A stretch of 64,000 bases of DNA from Glycomyces sp. L485 (GTDB taxonomy: Bacteria > Actinomycetota > Actinomycetes > Mycobacteriales > Micromonosporaceae), in NCBI RefSeq assembly GCF_022548875.1, contig NZ_JAKZEW010000015.1, positions 631 to 64,630 of the forward strand. The letters are read 5' to 3'. The notes under the pieces are model-generated. The model had not been told where the DNA came from, made no database searches, and saw nothing but the letters and a program-made list of their open reading frames with translations. The position numbers and the translations under genes were made by a program. Within the stretch, counting starts at the first letter, position 1. Each line of letters opens with the position of its first letter. This document shows positions 45,469 to 52,132 of this stretch, one piece after another.

Positions 45469-45504
45469 GGCGGTGGGAGGGGCGAATGCGCCCCTCCCAC
45501 CGCC
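45469..45504. terminator. bidirectional terminator between GH3 and YtxH-like genes
   Basis: Perfect 16-bp stem (GGCGGTGGGAGGGGCG / CGCCCCTCCCACCGCC) with a 4-base loop, 10 bp after the GH3 stop and 17 bp after the convergent gene's stop. Confidence 0.85.
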
Positions 45505-45521
45505 GCGTGCCCGCGTGTGCG

Positions 45522-45851
45522 TCAGAAGCCGGGTGCGTCTTCTCGCATCTCGCGGTCGCTGCGGGCCGGCGTGGTGACTCCGGCGGAGTCCCACGGCTCC
45601 GCCCTCGGCGAGTCTTCGCCGGGGCCGAAGCCCTCGACGATCTCGCCGAACTTGGTGCCCTTTATCTTGTCCTGCGCGGCCGAAGCGGCCTTGTTCGCCT
45701 GGACCCGAACCGAAGTCGCCACCTGCTGGACCCGGTCGTTACCGGTTACCTCCCGGCTCCAGCTAAGGATCTGCTCGTATCGCTCCCTTCCTGCCTTCGC
45801 ACCCAGGACGTAGCCGATCCCGAGTCCGGCTACGAAATACCATTTGCGCAT
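45522..45851 (-). CDS. YtxH-like small protein
   Basis: Protein of 109 residues. N-terminal hydrophobic helix MRKWYFVAGLGIGYVLGAKAG, typical of actinobacterial YtxH-like membrane anchors, then a charged helical segment with AAQDKIKG, and an acidic tail. Function unknown; relatives are stress- or envelope-associated. ATG 45851 is preceded by GGGAGGC. Confidence 0.8.
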   Translation of the reverse strand: MRKWYFVAGLGIGYVLGAKAGRERYEQILSWSREVTGNDRVQQVATSVRVQANKAASAAQDKIKGTKFGEIVEGFGPGEDSPRAEPWDSAGVTTPARSDREMREDAPGF

Positions 45852-46153
45852 GGTTGCCTCCCTCGGCTCGGCGAGTTTTCGAGCCGTTACTTAGCGCGTT
45901 CGCATACAGCGGCCATTCTGCCTCATCAGGGGGTGCCCCGAAGGTCCATGACGGAAACGCCCTGGGGTGAATCAGTGGTTCACAGCCTCTCTGAGCGTTC
46001 CTCGCCGAATCCGGGCGAACAGCCGGTCGGCTTTCGAAGGACCGTCCGGGTGCCGAGTTGGACCAACGCCACACCGCCCCCCGTGGCGCGGGGGCGTGAT
46101 GGTCCTGTACTCTCGTATCCGGTTCGCACGGTGCAAGCCGAAGCGGTCCCCCT

Positions 46154-46229
46154 TCCCCGATAGCTCAATTGGCAGAGCATTCGACTGTTAATCGAAGGGT
46201 TGATGGTTCGAGTCCATCTCGGGGAGCCA
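46154..46229 (+). tRNA. tRNA-Asn (GTT), 3' part doubles as attL
   Basis: Acceptor TCCCCGA/TCGGGGA, D-arm GCTC..GAGC, anticodon loop CTGTTAA (GTT), T-arm GATGG-TTCGAGT-CCATC, discriminator G and an encoded CCA (46227-46229). The 3' 37 bases recur at 54815-54851, showing that an element integrated here and rebuilt the tRNA end. The chromosomal terminator of this tRNA now lies beyond attR. Confidence 0.96.
46193..46229 (+). repeat. attL core (37 bp)
   Basis: From CGAAGGG through the CCA end of tRNA-Asn. Identical to 54815-54851. The bases flanking the core differ on both sides. Confidence 0.92.
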
Positions 46230-46296
46230 AAACCGCACATGTGCGCAGGTCAGACGCTATTAAGTTTGATCTGCGCCATTGGCGTGTCTGCCGCCG

Positions 46297-46320
46297 GTAC
46301 GCTTCCAGTACACACTACTT
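46297..46320. repeat. candidate integrase arm site near attL
   Basis: GTACGC-ttcca-GTACACAC-TACTT. It closely resembles GTACGC-actag-GTACACAC-ACTT at 54691-54713 near attR, and overlaps the integrase stop codon. Presence at both ends in the same orientation suggests binding sites for the integrase or excisionase. Confidence 0.5.
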
Positions 46321-47472
46321 CTCGTCGGATCGCAAGCCTTCAGGCTTGATCACCTTCAAACGGGCCGCGTCCATCCGGTCGGAAACCTCGTCGAGCCGGT
46401 CCGGCAACAGGTGCCCGTAGGTGTTGAGCGTCTCCGTCGCGTCAGCGTGTCCGAGCATTGTTTGGACCACCTTCACGTCTGCGCCCTCGGCGATCGCGAG
46501 GCTAGCGGCGGTGTGCCGCAACGCATGCGGCGTGATGCCCTTGTTGTCCAGCTTGGCCGCCGTCAGCGCCGGGTTGAACTCTCGACGCCTCCAGTTGCCC
46601 GCCCGCAGCGGCGTACCCGCGGGGGTGGTGAACACGTAGCTGTCGGCTTCCCGACCCTTCACCAACGGCGCCATCTCCTCGGCCACCGACGCTGGCAGCG
46701 GCACCGTGCGCGCCTTCCCCGTCTTCGGCGTGTCCTCGTACAGTCCGCCCTTGCCCTCGATCAGAGTGGACTCAATGCGGATGCGTCGGCGCGTGATGTC
46801 GACGTTGCCGACCTTCACCGCCGCAGCCTCCCCCCACCGCAGGCCCACATAGGCCAACACGAGGATGAATACCCGCGTCACATCCCGCTCGGCTGCGTTC
46901 GTGAGCGCCTCCACCTGCGCGACAGTGAGATAGACCTTGCGGCCCTCGGGTGGCTTCGGCAGCGGCACCGACTTGGCCGGGTTCACCGCGATCCTGTCGG
47001 GCACGCACCAGTCCAGGATGCGTGAGAGCACGCCGTGTACTTGCCGCTTCTGCGATGCCCCGCATTCGAGCCCGCCGAGCCATGCGGCGATGTCGTCGCG
47101 GCGGATGCGCTCGACCGCCATGTCGCCCCACCGCGGCTTGATGTGGTTGTCGATCGCGATCCGGTACAGCCGCAACGTGGACCGCTTCTGCTTCACCTGC
47201 GCGGCCATCCAGGTCTCGGCGACGTCGCCCAGGCGGACACGGCCGGCGTCGGGATCGCGGTAGGCGCCGAGGTTGCGTTCGTTCTCCAGTTTGGTTCGTA
47301 GCGCGTCAGCATCTGGCTTGCGCTCCACAGACCTTGACCGCTGCTTGCCGTCCGGGTCGCGCCATCGGACCCGCCATCGCGCAGGTGGCCTGCGGCCGTC
47401 CGCCTTGGCCTTCTCGACGGCCTCACGATAGGCCGAATGCTCCATGCGGTCCTCTACCCACACCCGGGCCAT
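46315..47472 (-). CDS. int: tyrosine site-specific integrase
   Basis: Protein of 385 residues. N-terminal AP2-like arm-binding region (about 30-70), SAM-like core-binding domain (about 80-165), catalytic domain with R212 (GLRWGE), H316-x-x-R319 (HALRH), H342 (GHAD) and nucleophile Y352 (NTYGH). Integrates and, with the excisionase, excises the element at tRNA-Asn. Its ATG shares one base with the stop of the XRE regulator gene, so the regulator and integrase are co-transcribed. Confidence 0.96.
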   Translation of the reverse strand: MARVWVEDRMEHSAYREAVEKAKADGRRPPARWRVRWRDPDGKQRSRSVERKPDADALRTKLENERNLGAYRDPDAGRVRLGDVAETWMAAQVKQKRSTLRLYRIAIDNHIKPRWGDMAVERIRRDDIAAWLGGLECGASQKRQVHGVLSRILDWCVPDRIAVNPAKSVPLPKPPEGRKVYLTVAQVEALTNAAERDVTRVFILVLAYVGLRWGEAAAVKVGNVDITRRRIRIESTLIEGKGGLYEDTPKTGKARTVPLPASVAEEMAPLVKGREADSYVFTTPAGTPLRAGNWRRREFNPALTAAKLDNKGITPHALRHTAASLAIAEGADVKVVQTMLGHADATETLNTYGHLLPDRLDEVSDRMDAARLKVIKPEGLRSDEK

Positions 47473-48020
47473 TACTCACCTTCCTTGCCTAGATGCACCT
47501 CAACCTCAATTGGCCCGGCCTTCGTCCCGTGGGCTGTGACCACGTAGGGCCGTTCAAGGCCGCGGGAGGCGAGGAACCGCGCAAGCTCAGCACGGATCTC
47601 CTTCTCGTAGGGCCGGTTCTCGGCGATGAAGTCCTGATAGCTCCCCACTCCCCCGGTGATGGCCTGCTCACCATGCATCCACCGCCACACCAGGTCCCAA
47701 GGCGCGCCGACCTTTTCATTCAGCCAGATGGCTTCGTCGTCGTCGTCGTCGGGTTTAACTGGCATCAGCAGGGTTACCGGCGAGACGCCCACCGCGAGTG
47801 CCAACGCCACCAAGTCGTCTACATCGACGCGCCGACCGCCGGCCTCGATCTTCGTGATTGCCGTTGCTGCCATTGGGCGGCCTAGCTCGGTCATGTTCTC
47901 CGCCACTGCGCGCGTGGACATTCGACGTTCCCCACGGATGCGCCGAAGGTTCGCACTCACCGCGCGTCCGACCACAGAGGGCGTGTTGGCTCGTTTAGCC
48001 GGTTGCTTTGCTTCCATCAT
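47472..48020 (-). CDS. XRE family regulator of the element
   Basis: Protein of 182 residues (from ATG 48020). The helix-turn-helix lies near residues 20-80 (STRAVAENM, then ATAITKIEAGGRRVDVDDLVALA). An acidic stretch DDDDDE is followed by a C-terminal domain of unknown type. Likely the repressor that controls integrase and the divergent excisionase/replication genes. A TTG at 48038 would add six residues; AATACT just before ATG 48020 looks like a -10, suggesting a leaderless transcript. Confidence 0.85.
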   Translation of the reverse strand: MMEAKQPAKRANTPSVVGRAVSANLRRIRGERRMSTRAVAENMTELGRPMAATAITKIEAGGRRVDVDDLVALALAVGVSPVTLLMPVKPDDDDDEAIWLNEKVGAPWDLVWRWMHGEQAITGGVGSYQDFIAENRPYEKEIRAELARFLASRGLERPYVVTAHGTKAGPIEVEVHLGKEGE

Positions 48021-48034
48021 CGGAGTATTGCACA

Positions 48035-48103
48035 CCAAGTTGCGAAGGGTTGAGACCTCGTGTCATACTCCCATCATCATCTTGAATGCTGCCAAGTTGG
48101 CAG
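48035..48103. promoter_or_regulatory. operator cluster between XRE and excisionase genes
   Basis: CTGCCAA-g-TTGGCAG (48089-48103) is a perfect 15-bp palindrome. The same CCAAGTTG core occurs alone at 48035-48042. Two related sites in a divergent switch region fit a phage-like repressor circuit. Confidence 0.55.
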
Positions 48104-48128
48104 TGATTCAATCCAAGGGAGGGTGACG

Positions 48129-48320
48129 ATGGCCGAAGTTCGAAGCTTGGCAAGTGTCGACGACGCGGCGGAATTCCTCGGAGTCCCCAAGGGGACGCTC
48201 GCTCAATGGCGCTACCTCGGCAAGGGACCGCGCTGGTCAAAGATCGGCCGCTACGCCCGGTATCGCTGGGAAGACCTCCAGAAGTACGTCGATGAGAACG
48301 CCAAGGGGGGCGACCGGTGA
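48129..48320 (+). CDS. xis: excisionase / small helix-turn-helix protein
   Basis: Protein of 63 residues with the HTH_17 (MerR/excisionase-like) fold: SVDDAAEFLGVPKGTLAQWR then GPRWSKIGRYARYRWEDLQKYV. ATG 48129 follows GGAGGGTGA. It stands first in the rightward unit and is coupled to the next gene by a GTGA overlap. Probably needed for excision, or for recruiting the replication protein. Confidence 0.88.
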   Translation: MAEVRSLASVDDAAEFLGVPKGTLAQWRYLGKGPRWSKIGRYARYRWEDLQKYVDENAKGGDR

Positions 48321-48685
48321 GTCAGACACGAGAAAGCCGCCCCGAGCAGCAACCCGAGGCGGCAGAAAACAAGGTCAGCCAGACCACCACCAGGATAACC
48401 GACGAAGTACCCACCAGCGTCTATGACGTCGTCGCCTCACTCGACCGGCTCGCCGCCGCCCTCGCTGACGAACGCCGCGCCTATGAGGACGGGTTCAAGG
48501 CCGGCTACGCCGACGGCTACCAAGTCGGCCACGTCCACGGCGAACGCGTCGCAGACGAGACATGGTCGTGGGCGCTGGGTGCCATCGGGGTCGGGAAGCG
48601 CGAAGCCAACCCCGACCACCGCGGCGCGAACCGGTGGCGCCTACTCGCTGGCCTCGGCCCCAAGGAACTGGAGACCGGCCAATGA
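48317..48685 (+). CDS. hypothetical protein, element-encoded
   Basis: Protein of 122 residues starting with GTG, overlapping the excisionase stop by four bases and the RepA-like start by four (ATGA). It is hydrophilic, with a Tyr/Gly-rich stretch YEDGFKAGYADGYQVGHVHG near residues 55-74, and no membrane segment. Tight coupling on both sides suggests a role with the replication ATPase. No family recognised. Confidence 0.75.
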   Translation: MSQTRESRPEQQPEAAENKVSQTTTRITDEVPTSVYDVVASLDRLAAALADERRAYEDGFKAGYADGYQVGHVHGERVADETWSWALGAIGVGKREANPDHRGANRWRLLAGLGPKELETGQ

Positions 48686-50043
48686 GCGACCAGAAGTGCG
48701 AGAAGTGCGGCAAGGCGATTGTCCCCAGTCTTCGGGTTCCGGACTACATGGTCTGCGAGGGATGCCAAGCCCATTCTTCACGATGTGAGTGCATACCAAC
48801 CGGGACTGAATCACTTCGGCGAATCAAACTCACCCCGGCCTCGGACATCGAACCCGAGCCGGTCATATGGGCGTGGGAAGACGGACCCGACCGCGGACGC
48901 ATACCCGCAGGGGCACTCACCCTCGCCGCCGGCCGCGAGGGCACCGGCAAGTCCAGCTTCGGAATCTGGCTCGCCGCCCAACTCTCCCGGGGTGAACTCC
49001 CGGGCACCTTCCATGGCCACCCAAAGGCCGTCTTCTACTGCGCCGTAGAGGACTCATGGTCGCGCACCCTCGTCCCGAGACTCATCGCCGCCGGTGCCGA
49101 CATGTCCCGTGTCTATCGCGTCGAGGTCGAAGACGTCCGGTTTGGCGAAGTCATGGTGTCGCTCCCTGCCGACGTCGAACTCATCGAGAAGGCCATCGCC
49201 GAATACGACGCCGCCGCGCTCATCGTCGACCCGATCATGTCGACGCTCGGCAGCGGTACCGACGCTCACCGGACCCAGGACGTCCGGCGCGCACTGGAGC
49301 CGCTGGTGCGCATGGCCGAACGAACCAAGGCGCTCACGCTCGGCATCATGCACTTCTCGAAAGCGTCCGGCACCGACGCCTCACAGCTCATCAGCGGGTC
49401 CGGTGCGTTCAAAGACCTCGCCCGCGCCATCCTCGCGTTCGCTCGCGACCGGGAGACCGACGAGCAGGTCATGACACAGACGAAGAACTCGCTAGGCCGC
49501 CTGGATCTGCCTTCACTGGGCTACCGCATCGACAGCGTCGACATTGACACCCGCAAGGGCAAGGCGAACGTGGGCCGCCTGGAGTTCACCGGCGAGTCCG
49601 AGCGGTCCGTCGAGGACACGCTCGTCAGTCGTGACCCAGGGGAGACCAGCGAGCGTGGTGAAGCCTCCGCGTGGATTCGGGACTACCTCACCCACTGTGG
49701 CGGGTCTGCGCTCGCTAAGGACGTCATCGAGGCAGCCAAGCATGCCGACTTCAAAGAGGACCCCATCCGCAAGGCCCGGGCGAAGGTCGCGACGACGAAG
49801 CGCAGCGGGTTCGGCAAGGGTTCAACGGTGACGTGGTCGCTCATAGATTCCCCCATAGATGCCATAGATGCCAGCTCTCGTGGCGTGGCATCTATGGCAT
49901 CTATGGCGGCACCTATGGAGTCGGAGTCGGCCACGTCGCACATGTGGTGGCCCGGCCGCAGCACCGGCGAGCACGGCCGCGACTGCACCGACTGCCGCCA
50001 AGCACCAGGCGGCCCCGACCACGCCCAGGAGGCCGGACAGTGA
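48682..50043 (+). CDS. RepA-like AAA/RecA-fold ATPase, replication protein candidate
   Basis: Protein of 453 residues. N-terminal zinc ribbon C6-x2-C9 ... C25-x2-C28, then a RecA-type ATPase with Walker A GREGTGKSS (residues 84-92) and Walker B ALIVDP (near residue 170). HFSKASGTDASQLISGSGAFKD is typical of RepA/phage DnaB-like helicases of this class. A winged-helix-like segment lies around 340-400. The 3' end encodes an odd IDAIDA...VASMASMAAPM stretch, because it contains a symmetric array of DNA repeats (49842-49917). The C-terminal 40 residues (His/Asp/Cys-rich) have no family match. Confidence 0.85.
   Translation: MSDQKCEKCGKAIVPSLRVPDYMVCEGCQAHSSRCECIPTGTESLRRIKLTPASDIEPEPVIWAWEDGPDRGRIPAGALTLAAGREGTGKSSFGIWLAAQLSRGELPGTFHGHPKAVFYCAVEDSWSRTLVPRLIAAGADMSRVYRVEVEDVRFGEVMVSLPADVELIEKAIAEYDAAALIVDPIMSTLGSGTDAHRTQDVRRALEPLVRMAERTKALTLGIMHFSKASGTDASQLISGSGAFKDLARAILAFARDRETDEQVMTQTKNSLGRLDLPSLGYRIDSVDIDTRKGKANVGRLEFTGESERSVEDTLVSRDPGETSERGEASAWIRDYLTHCGGSALAKDVIEAAKHADFKEDPIRKARAKVATTKRSGFGKGSTVTWSLIDSPIDAIDASSRGVASMASMAAPMESESATSHMWWPGRSTGEHGRDCTDCRQAPGGPDHAQEAGQ
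49842..49917. repeat. symmetric CATAGAT iteron array (3 + 3 copies), candidate origin
   Basis: CATAGAT occurs at 49842, 49854 and 49863. Its complement occurs at 49890, 49899 and, with one change, 49911. Spacings are 12 and 9 bp on the left and 9 and 12 bp on the right, all around one axis at 49879.5. The inner part is a perfect 21-bp inverted repeat (49853-49873 / 49886-49906) with a 12-base spacer. Multiple spaced half-sites around one axis are expected for an initiator binding site. In mRNA it would form a strong hairpin. Confidence 0.85.
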
Positions 50044-50072
50044 GAACGGGTCATCATGTCGGGCCGCTCGCC

Positions 50073-50095
50073 TATAATTCAACACATGGTGAATT
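50073..50095 (+). promoter_or_regulatory. leaderless promoter and operator
   Basis: A perfect TATAAT (50073-50078) lies seven bases before ATG 50086. The palindrome AATTCA-acacatgg-TGAATT (50076-50095) covers the -10 and start codon, so a bound repressor would block this promoter. The -35 is weak. Confidence 0.6.
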
Positions 50096-50799
50096 CTCAG
50101 AGCGCGCCCCACCGGACATGCGTCCGCTGCGGCGACAACGTGCCAACCGCAAAAATCGTCCAAACCGCACGGTTCGCAGACAAGACCGCACCCATCCCAG
50201 ACTGGGCCATAGCCTGCTCACGCGAGTGCGCCCAGCGACACAGCCTCGCAGAAGCAGGCCGCACCACCCGATGCGCCATGTGCCCCAAGATCGTCCGCAA
50301 AGCCGACAGCATCAGCGAACCCGCCAGGCCCGGCCGCCGCCGCATCTACTGCTCCGACACATGCAAACGCGCCCGTGAACGCCAACTCGCCCGAGGCTGG
50401 CGCACCATCGGCAAAGGCGTCGCCGGACTCCCCAAGGCACCCAACGACAGCGCCGACTCCGCAACATGGGCCGCGCACACCGAACGGCTACGGCGCATCA
50501 GCGCCGACATCGACGCCACCGCCGCATCAACCCGCGAGACCGGCACCCGACCCGACGGGGCCGTCAGCGAATCGCTCGGGAGCCTCCGCCGCGCACTGAT
50601 CGAGCGCGTCACCGAATCCAACATCCGCGCCCGCCGCAGGCACGGCGAGGAACGCGCCCGGGAACTGAGCACCAAGGCCGCAGAAGCCGCAAACGCGGGC
50701 CGGCTTGACCGCGCCCACCGACTCAGCCGAGCCGTGGTGGAGGCCCTCGCCAGCCTCCCCGACCTACCCGACACCGACGACCTGGAGCTGACCAAATGA
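50086..50799 (+). CDS. zinc-finger protein of unknown function
   Basis: Protein of 237 residues (ATG 50086 chosen for the leaderless promoter; ATG 50056 is an alternative). Two treble-clef-like Cys clusters: CVRCG...CSRECAQRH (about 12-52) and CAMCPK...CSDTCKRAR (about 61-93). A long basic helical C-terminus with RARRRHGEERARELSTKAAE follows. Likely binds DNA or RNA. Coupled to the next gene by ATGA. No named family recognised. Confidence 0.75.
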   Translation: MVNSQSAPHRTCVRCGDNVPTAKIVQTARFADKTAPIPDWAIACSRECAQRHSLAEAGRTTRCAMCPKIVRKADSISEPARPGRRRIYCSDTCKRARERQLARGWRTIGKGVAGLPKAPNDSADSATWAAHTERLRRISADIDATAASTRETGTRPDGAVSESLGSLRRALIERVTESNIRARRRHGEERARELSTKAAEAANAGRLDRAHRLSRAVVEALASLPDLPDTDDLELTK

Positions 50800-51050
50800 C
50801 CATGACAGCAGCGAAGCGCCGACACGCACTCGCAGGCTTCAAGTCCGCCAACGAACGCGCACCGATCATCGCGCAGATCGACCGCGCCTCCGATGCCCGC
50901 AGGACACGAGCCCGAGCCAGAGCCCTACGCATGTGGCGCGAAGCTCGCGGCATCTCGAAGGCCGAACACGACCAGATGCTCAAGGCGCAGAGGGCCAAGG
51001 GGACAGGCCGGGGGGCACCCACTGTACGGGAAAATAGGACATACCTCTGA
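50796..51050 (+). CDS. small basic protein of unknown function
   Basis: Protein of 84 residues, Arg/Ala-rich and helical (SDARRTRARARALRMWREA), with no membrane segment. It overlaps the preceding gene by four bases (ATGA). It could be a DNA-binding accessory factor. The last gene of the rightward unit; 460 bp of non-coding DNA follows. Confidence 0.6.
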   Translation: MTMTAAKRRHALAGFKSANERAPIIAQIDRASDARRTRARARALRMWREARGISKAEHDQMLKAQRAKGTGRGAPTVRENRTYL

Positions 51051-51514
51051 GCCCGGCCCCATGGCTCTTCCTGTGCAGGCGGTTCCCACGAATCGGTCTC
51101 TGAGGGGCTGGGTGTGAGTGTCGGTTCTGTGTGGGCCGTCCTGGTGCAGGTATGCGTAACCCGCTGGTAGTCGCTTAGGGTGGCTCTCAGCGGGTTGTGT
51201 TTTGCCTGGTCAGAGTGGTTTTCCGTCGTGCGGGAGGGGTTAGGGGCGTCCTTGGCGTTGGACGCCCCTGGTTCGGGTCGGGTTCTCGACTCCAACGCGC
51301 GACAGTATCGCGGAAACGGACATCTCCACTACGAACCGGGCCCCAAGGGCGTCGGTAGTAGCGACGCTCTTGGGGCCCTTATTCGGCGACCACCGAAAAA
51401 GCCTGGTGACAATCTTGCGGAGACACGCAAAGTAGGGCCAGCGGCGGTGCTCCCAGGGAACCTACCGTCCAGATGAGACTAACGCTTCGCGCGCAACGTC
51501 AGCCGGAGGGGAAC
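51051..51514. other. non-coding stretch with three stem-loops
   Basis: No gene is supported here. Three hairpins occur in order: AACCCGCTG/CAGCGGGTT (51158-51196, 21-base loop), GGGGCGTCC/GGACGCCCC (51243-51268, 8-base loop) and a 17-bp stem with one G-U pair (51338-51378). The last one is terminator-like. The rest could be a structured RNA, a single-strand origin or a transfer site. Confidence 0.6.
51338..51378. terminator. 17-bp hairpin, likely terminator within the element
   Basis: GGGCCCCAAGGGCGTCG pairs with CGACGCTCTTGGGGCCC (one G-U) around a 7-base loop, then ttatt on the plus strand. It separates the rightward unit from the leftward small genes. Confidence 0.7.
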
Positions 51515-51805
51515 CTAGAGCTTGCCGTCGGCGGCGGCTCCGGCGAGAATCCTTGCCGCTTCGAGGCGCCATTGCCGTTTCCGGTCGGCGGGGGTGGACT
51601 TCCACAGGTCGCGGCACACCATGCCGACGACGCGGCCGTGGTCGTGGACGACTTCGGCGAGCGGGGTGAGTTTCTCGGCGACGTTGACCAGGTTCACTCG
51701 GGCCACGTCGGGCCCGGCGTCTTCTATGGCGTAGGTGAAGGGTTGGACCTCGAACACGCCGAGCACTGTGCCCGGCAGTCGGTCTAGCAGTCCGTCAGTG
51801 TTCAT
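51515..51805 (-). CDS. small protein of unknown function
   Basis: Protein of 96 residues: MNTDGLLDRLPGTVLGVFEV, middle part DVARVNLVNVAEKLTPLAEVV, and a basic C-terminus. ATG 51805 has AGGAGC five bases upstream and overlaps the stop of a 45-codon gene (ATGA). No membrane segment, no family recognised. Confidence 0.7.
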   Translation of the reverse strand: MNTDGLLDRLPGTVLGVFEVQPFTYAIEDAGPDVARVNLVNVAEKLTPLAEVVHDHGRVVGMVCRDLWKSTPADRKRQWRLEAARILAGAAADGKL

Positions 51806-51939
51806 CGCTGCTCCTGGTTCTCCTTGGCGGTGGGGCAAGGCCAGGCCATGAAGCACTCTTGGCACGTCTTTCCGTCGCGGGTGGCGATGTGGAAGCCTGC
51901 GGCTATCTCGGCGTCGGTCTTCCGTTGCTGCTTCGGCAT
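51802..51939 (-). CDS. 45-residue Cys-rich small protein
   Basis: ATG 51939 with GGGGAC upstream; reads MPKQQRKTDAEIAAGF, then a TCQECFMAWPC knuckle (C-x2-C-x5-C) and a hydrophilic end. Its TGA overlaps the next start (ATGA), and its own coding carries the next gene's ribosome site. A zinc-binding mini-protein is likely. The coupled arrangement supports it as real. Confidence 0.65.
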   Translation of the reverse strand: MPKQQRKTDAEIAAGFHIATRDGKTCQECFMAWPCPTAKENQEQR

Positions 51940-51970
51940 GTGTCCCCGTCGGTCGGCCCTGTGGTTGTCG

Positions 51971-52054
51971 GGCCGTCGGCGTTACCGCGTCAGCGCCAGC
52001 GTCCGCCTACCCGGACGGCTCGCGCCGGGATCAGCAGCGGTAACGCCGACGGCC
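51971..52054. repeat. 18-bp inverted repeat with internal hairpin, cruciform-like
   Basis: GGCCGTCGGCGTTACCGC (51971-51988) and its exact complement (52037-52054) flank 48 bases. These contain a second perfect hairpin, CGTCCG-cctacc-CGGACG (52000-52017). It lies in the 193-bp gap between two leftward genes of the element. Nested dyads of this kind are common at replication or transfer origins; it could also be a structured mRNA leader. Confidence 0.75.
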
Positions 52055-52132
52055 TTGCAGGAGACCGTAAGGGCATTGAGGAGAGTGAAGGGGCACAGAA
52101 TGTACCCCCAACGACGAGAGCGGCTCTCGCGC

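Noticed and set aside
43776-45500. 574-codon minus-strand frame opposite the GH3 gene
   Set aside because: Shadow of a well-supported GH3 enzyme; composition is antisense-like.
51180-51476. 98-codon plus-strand frame in the stem-loop tract
   Set aside because: Runs through two hairpins, lacks a ribosome site and has no protein-like composition.
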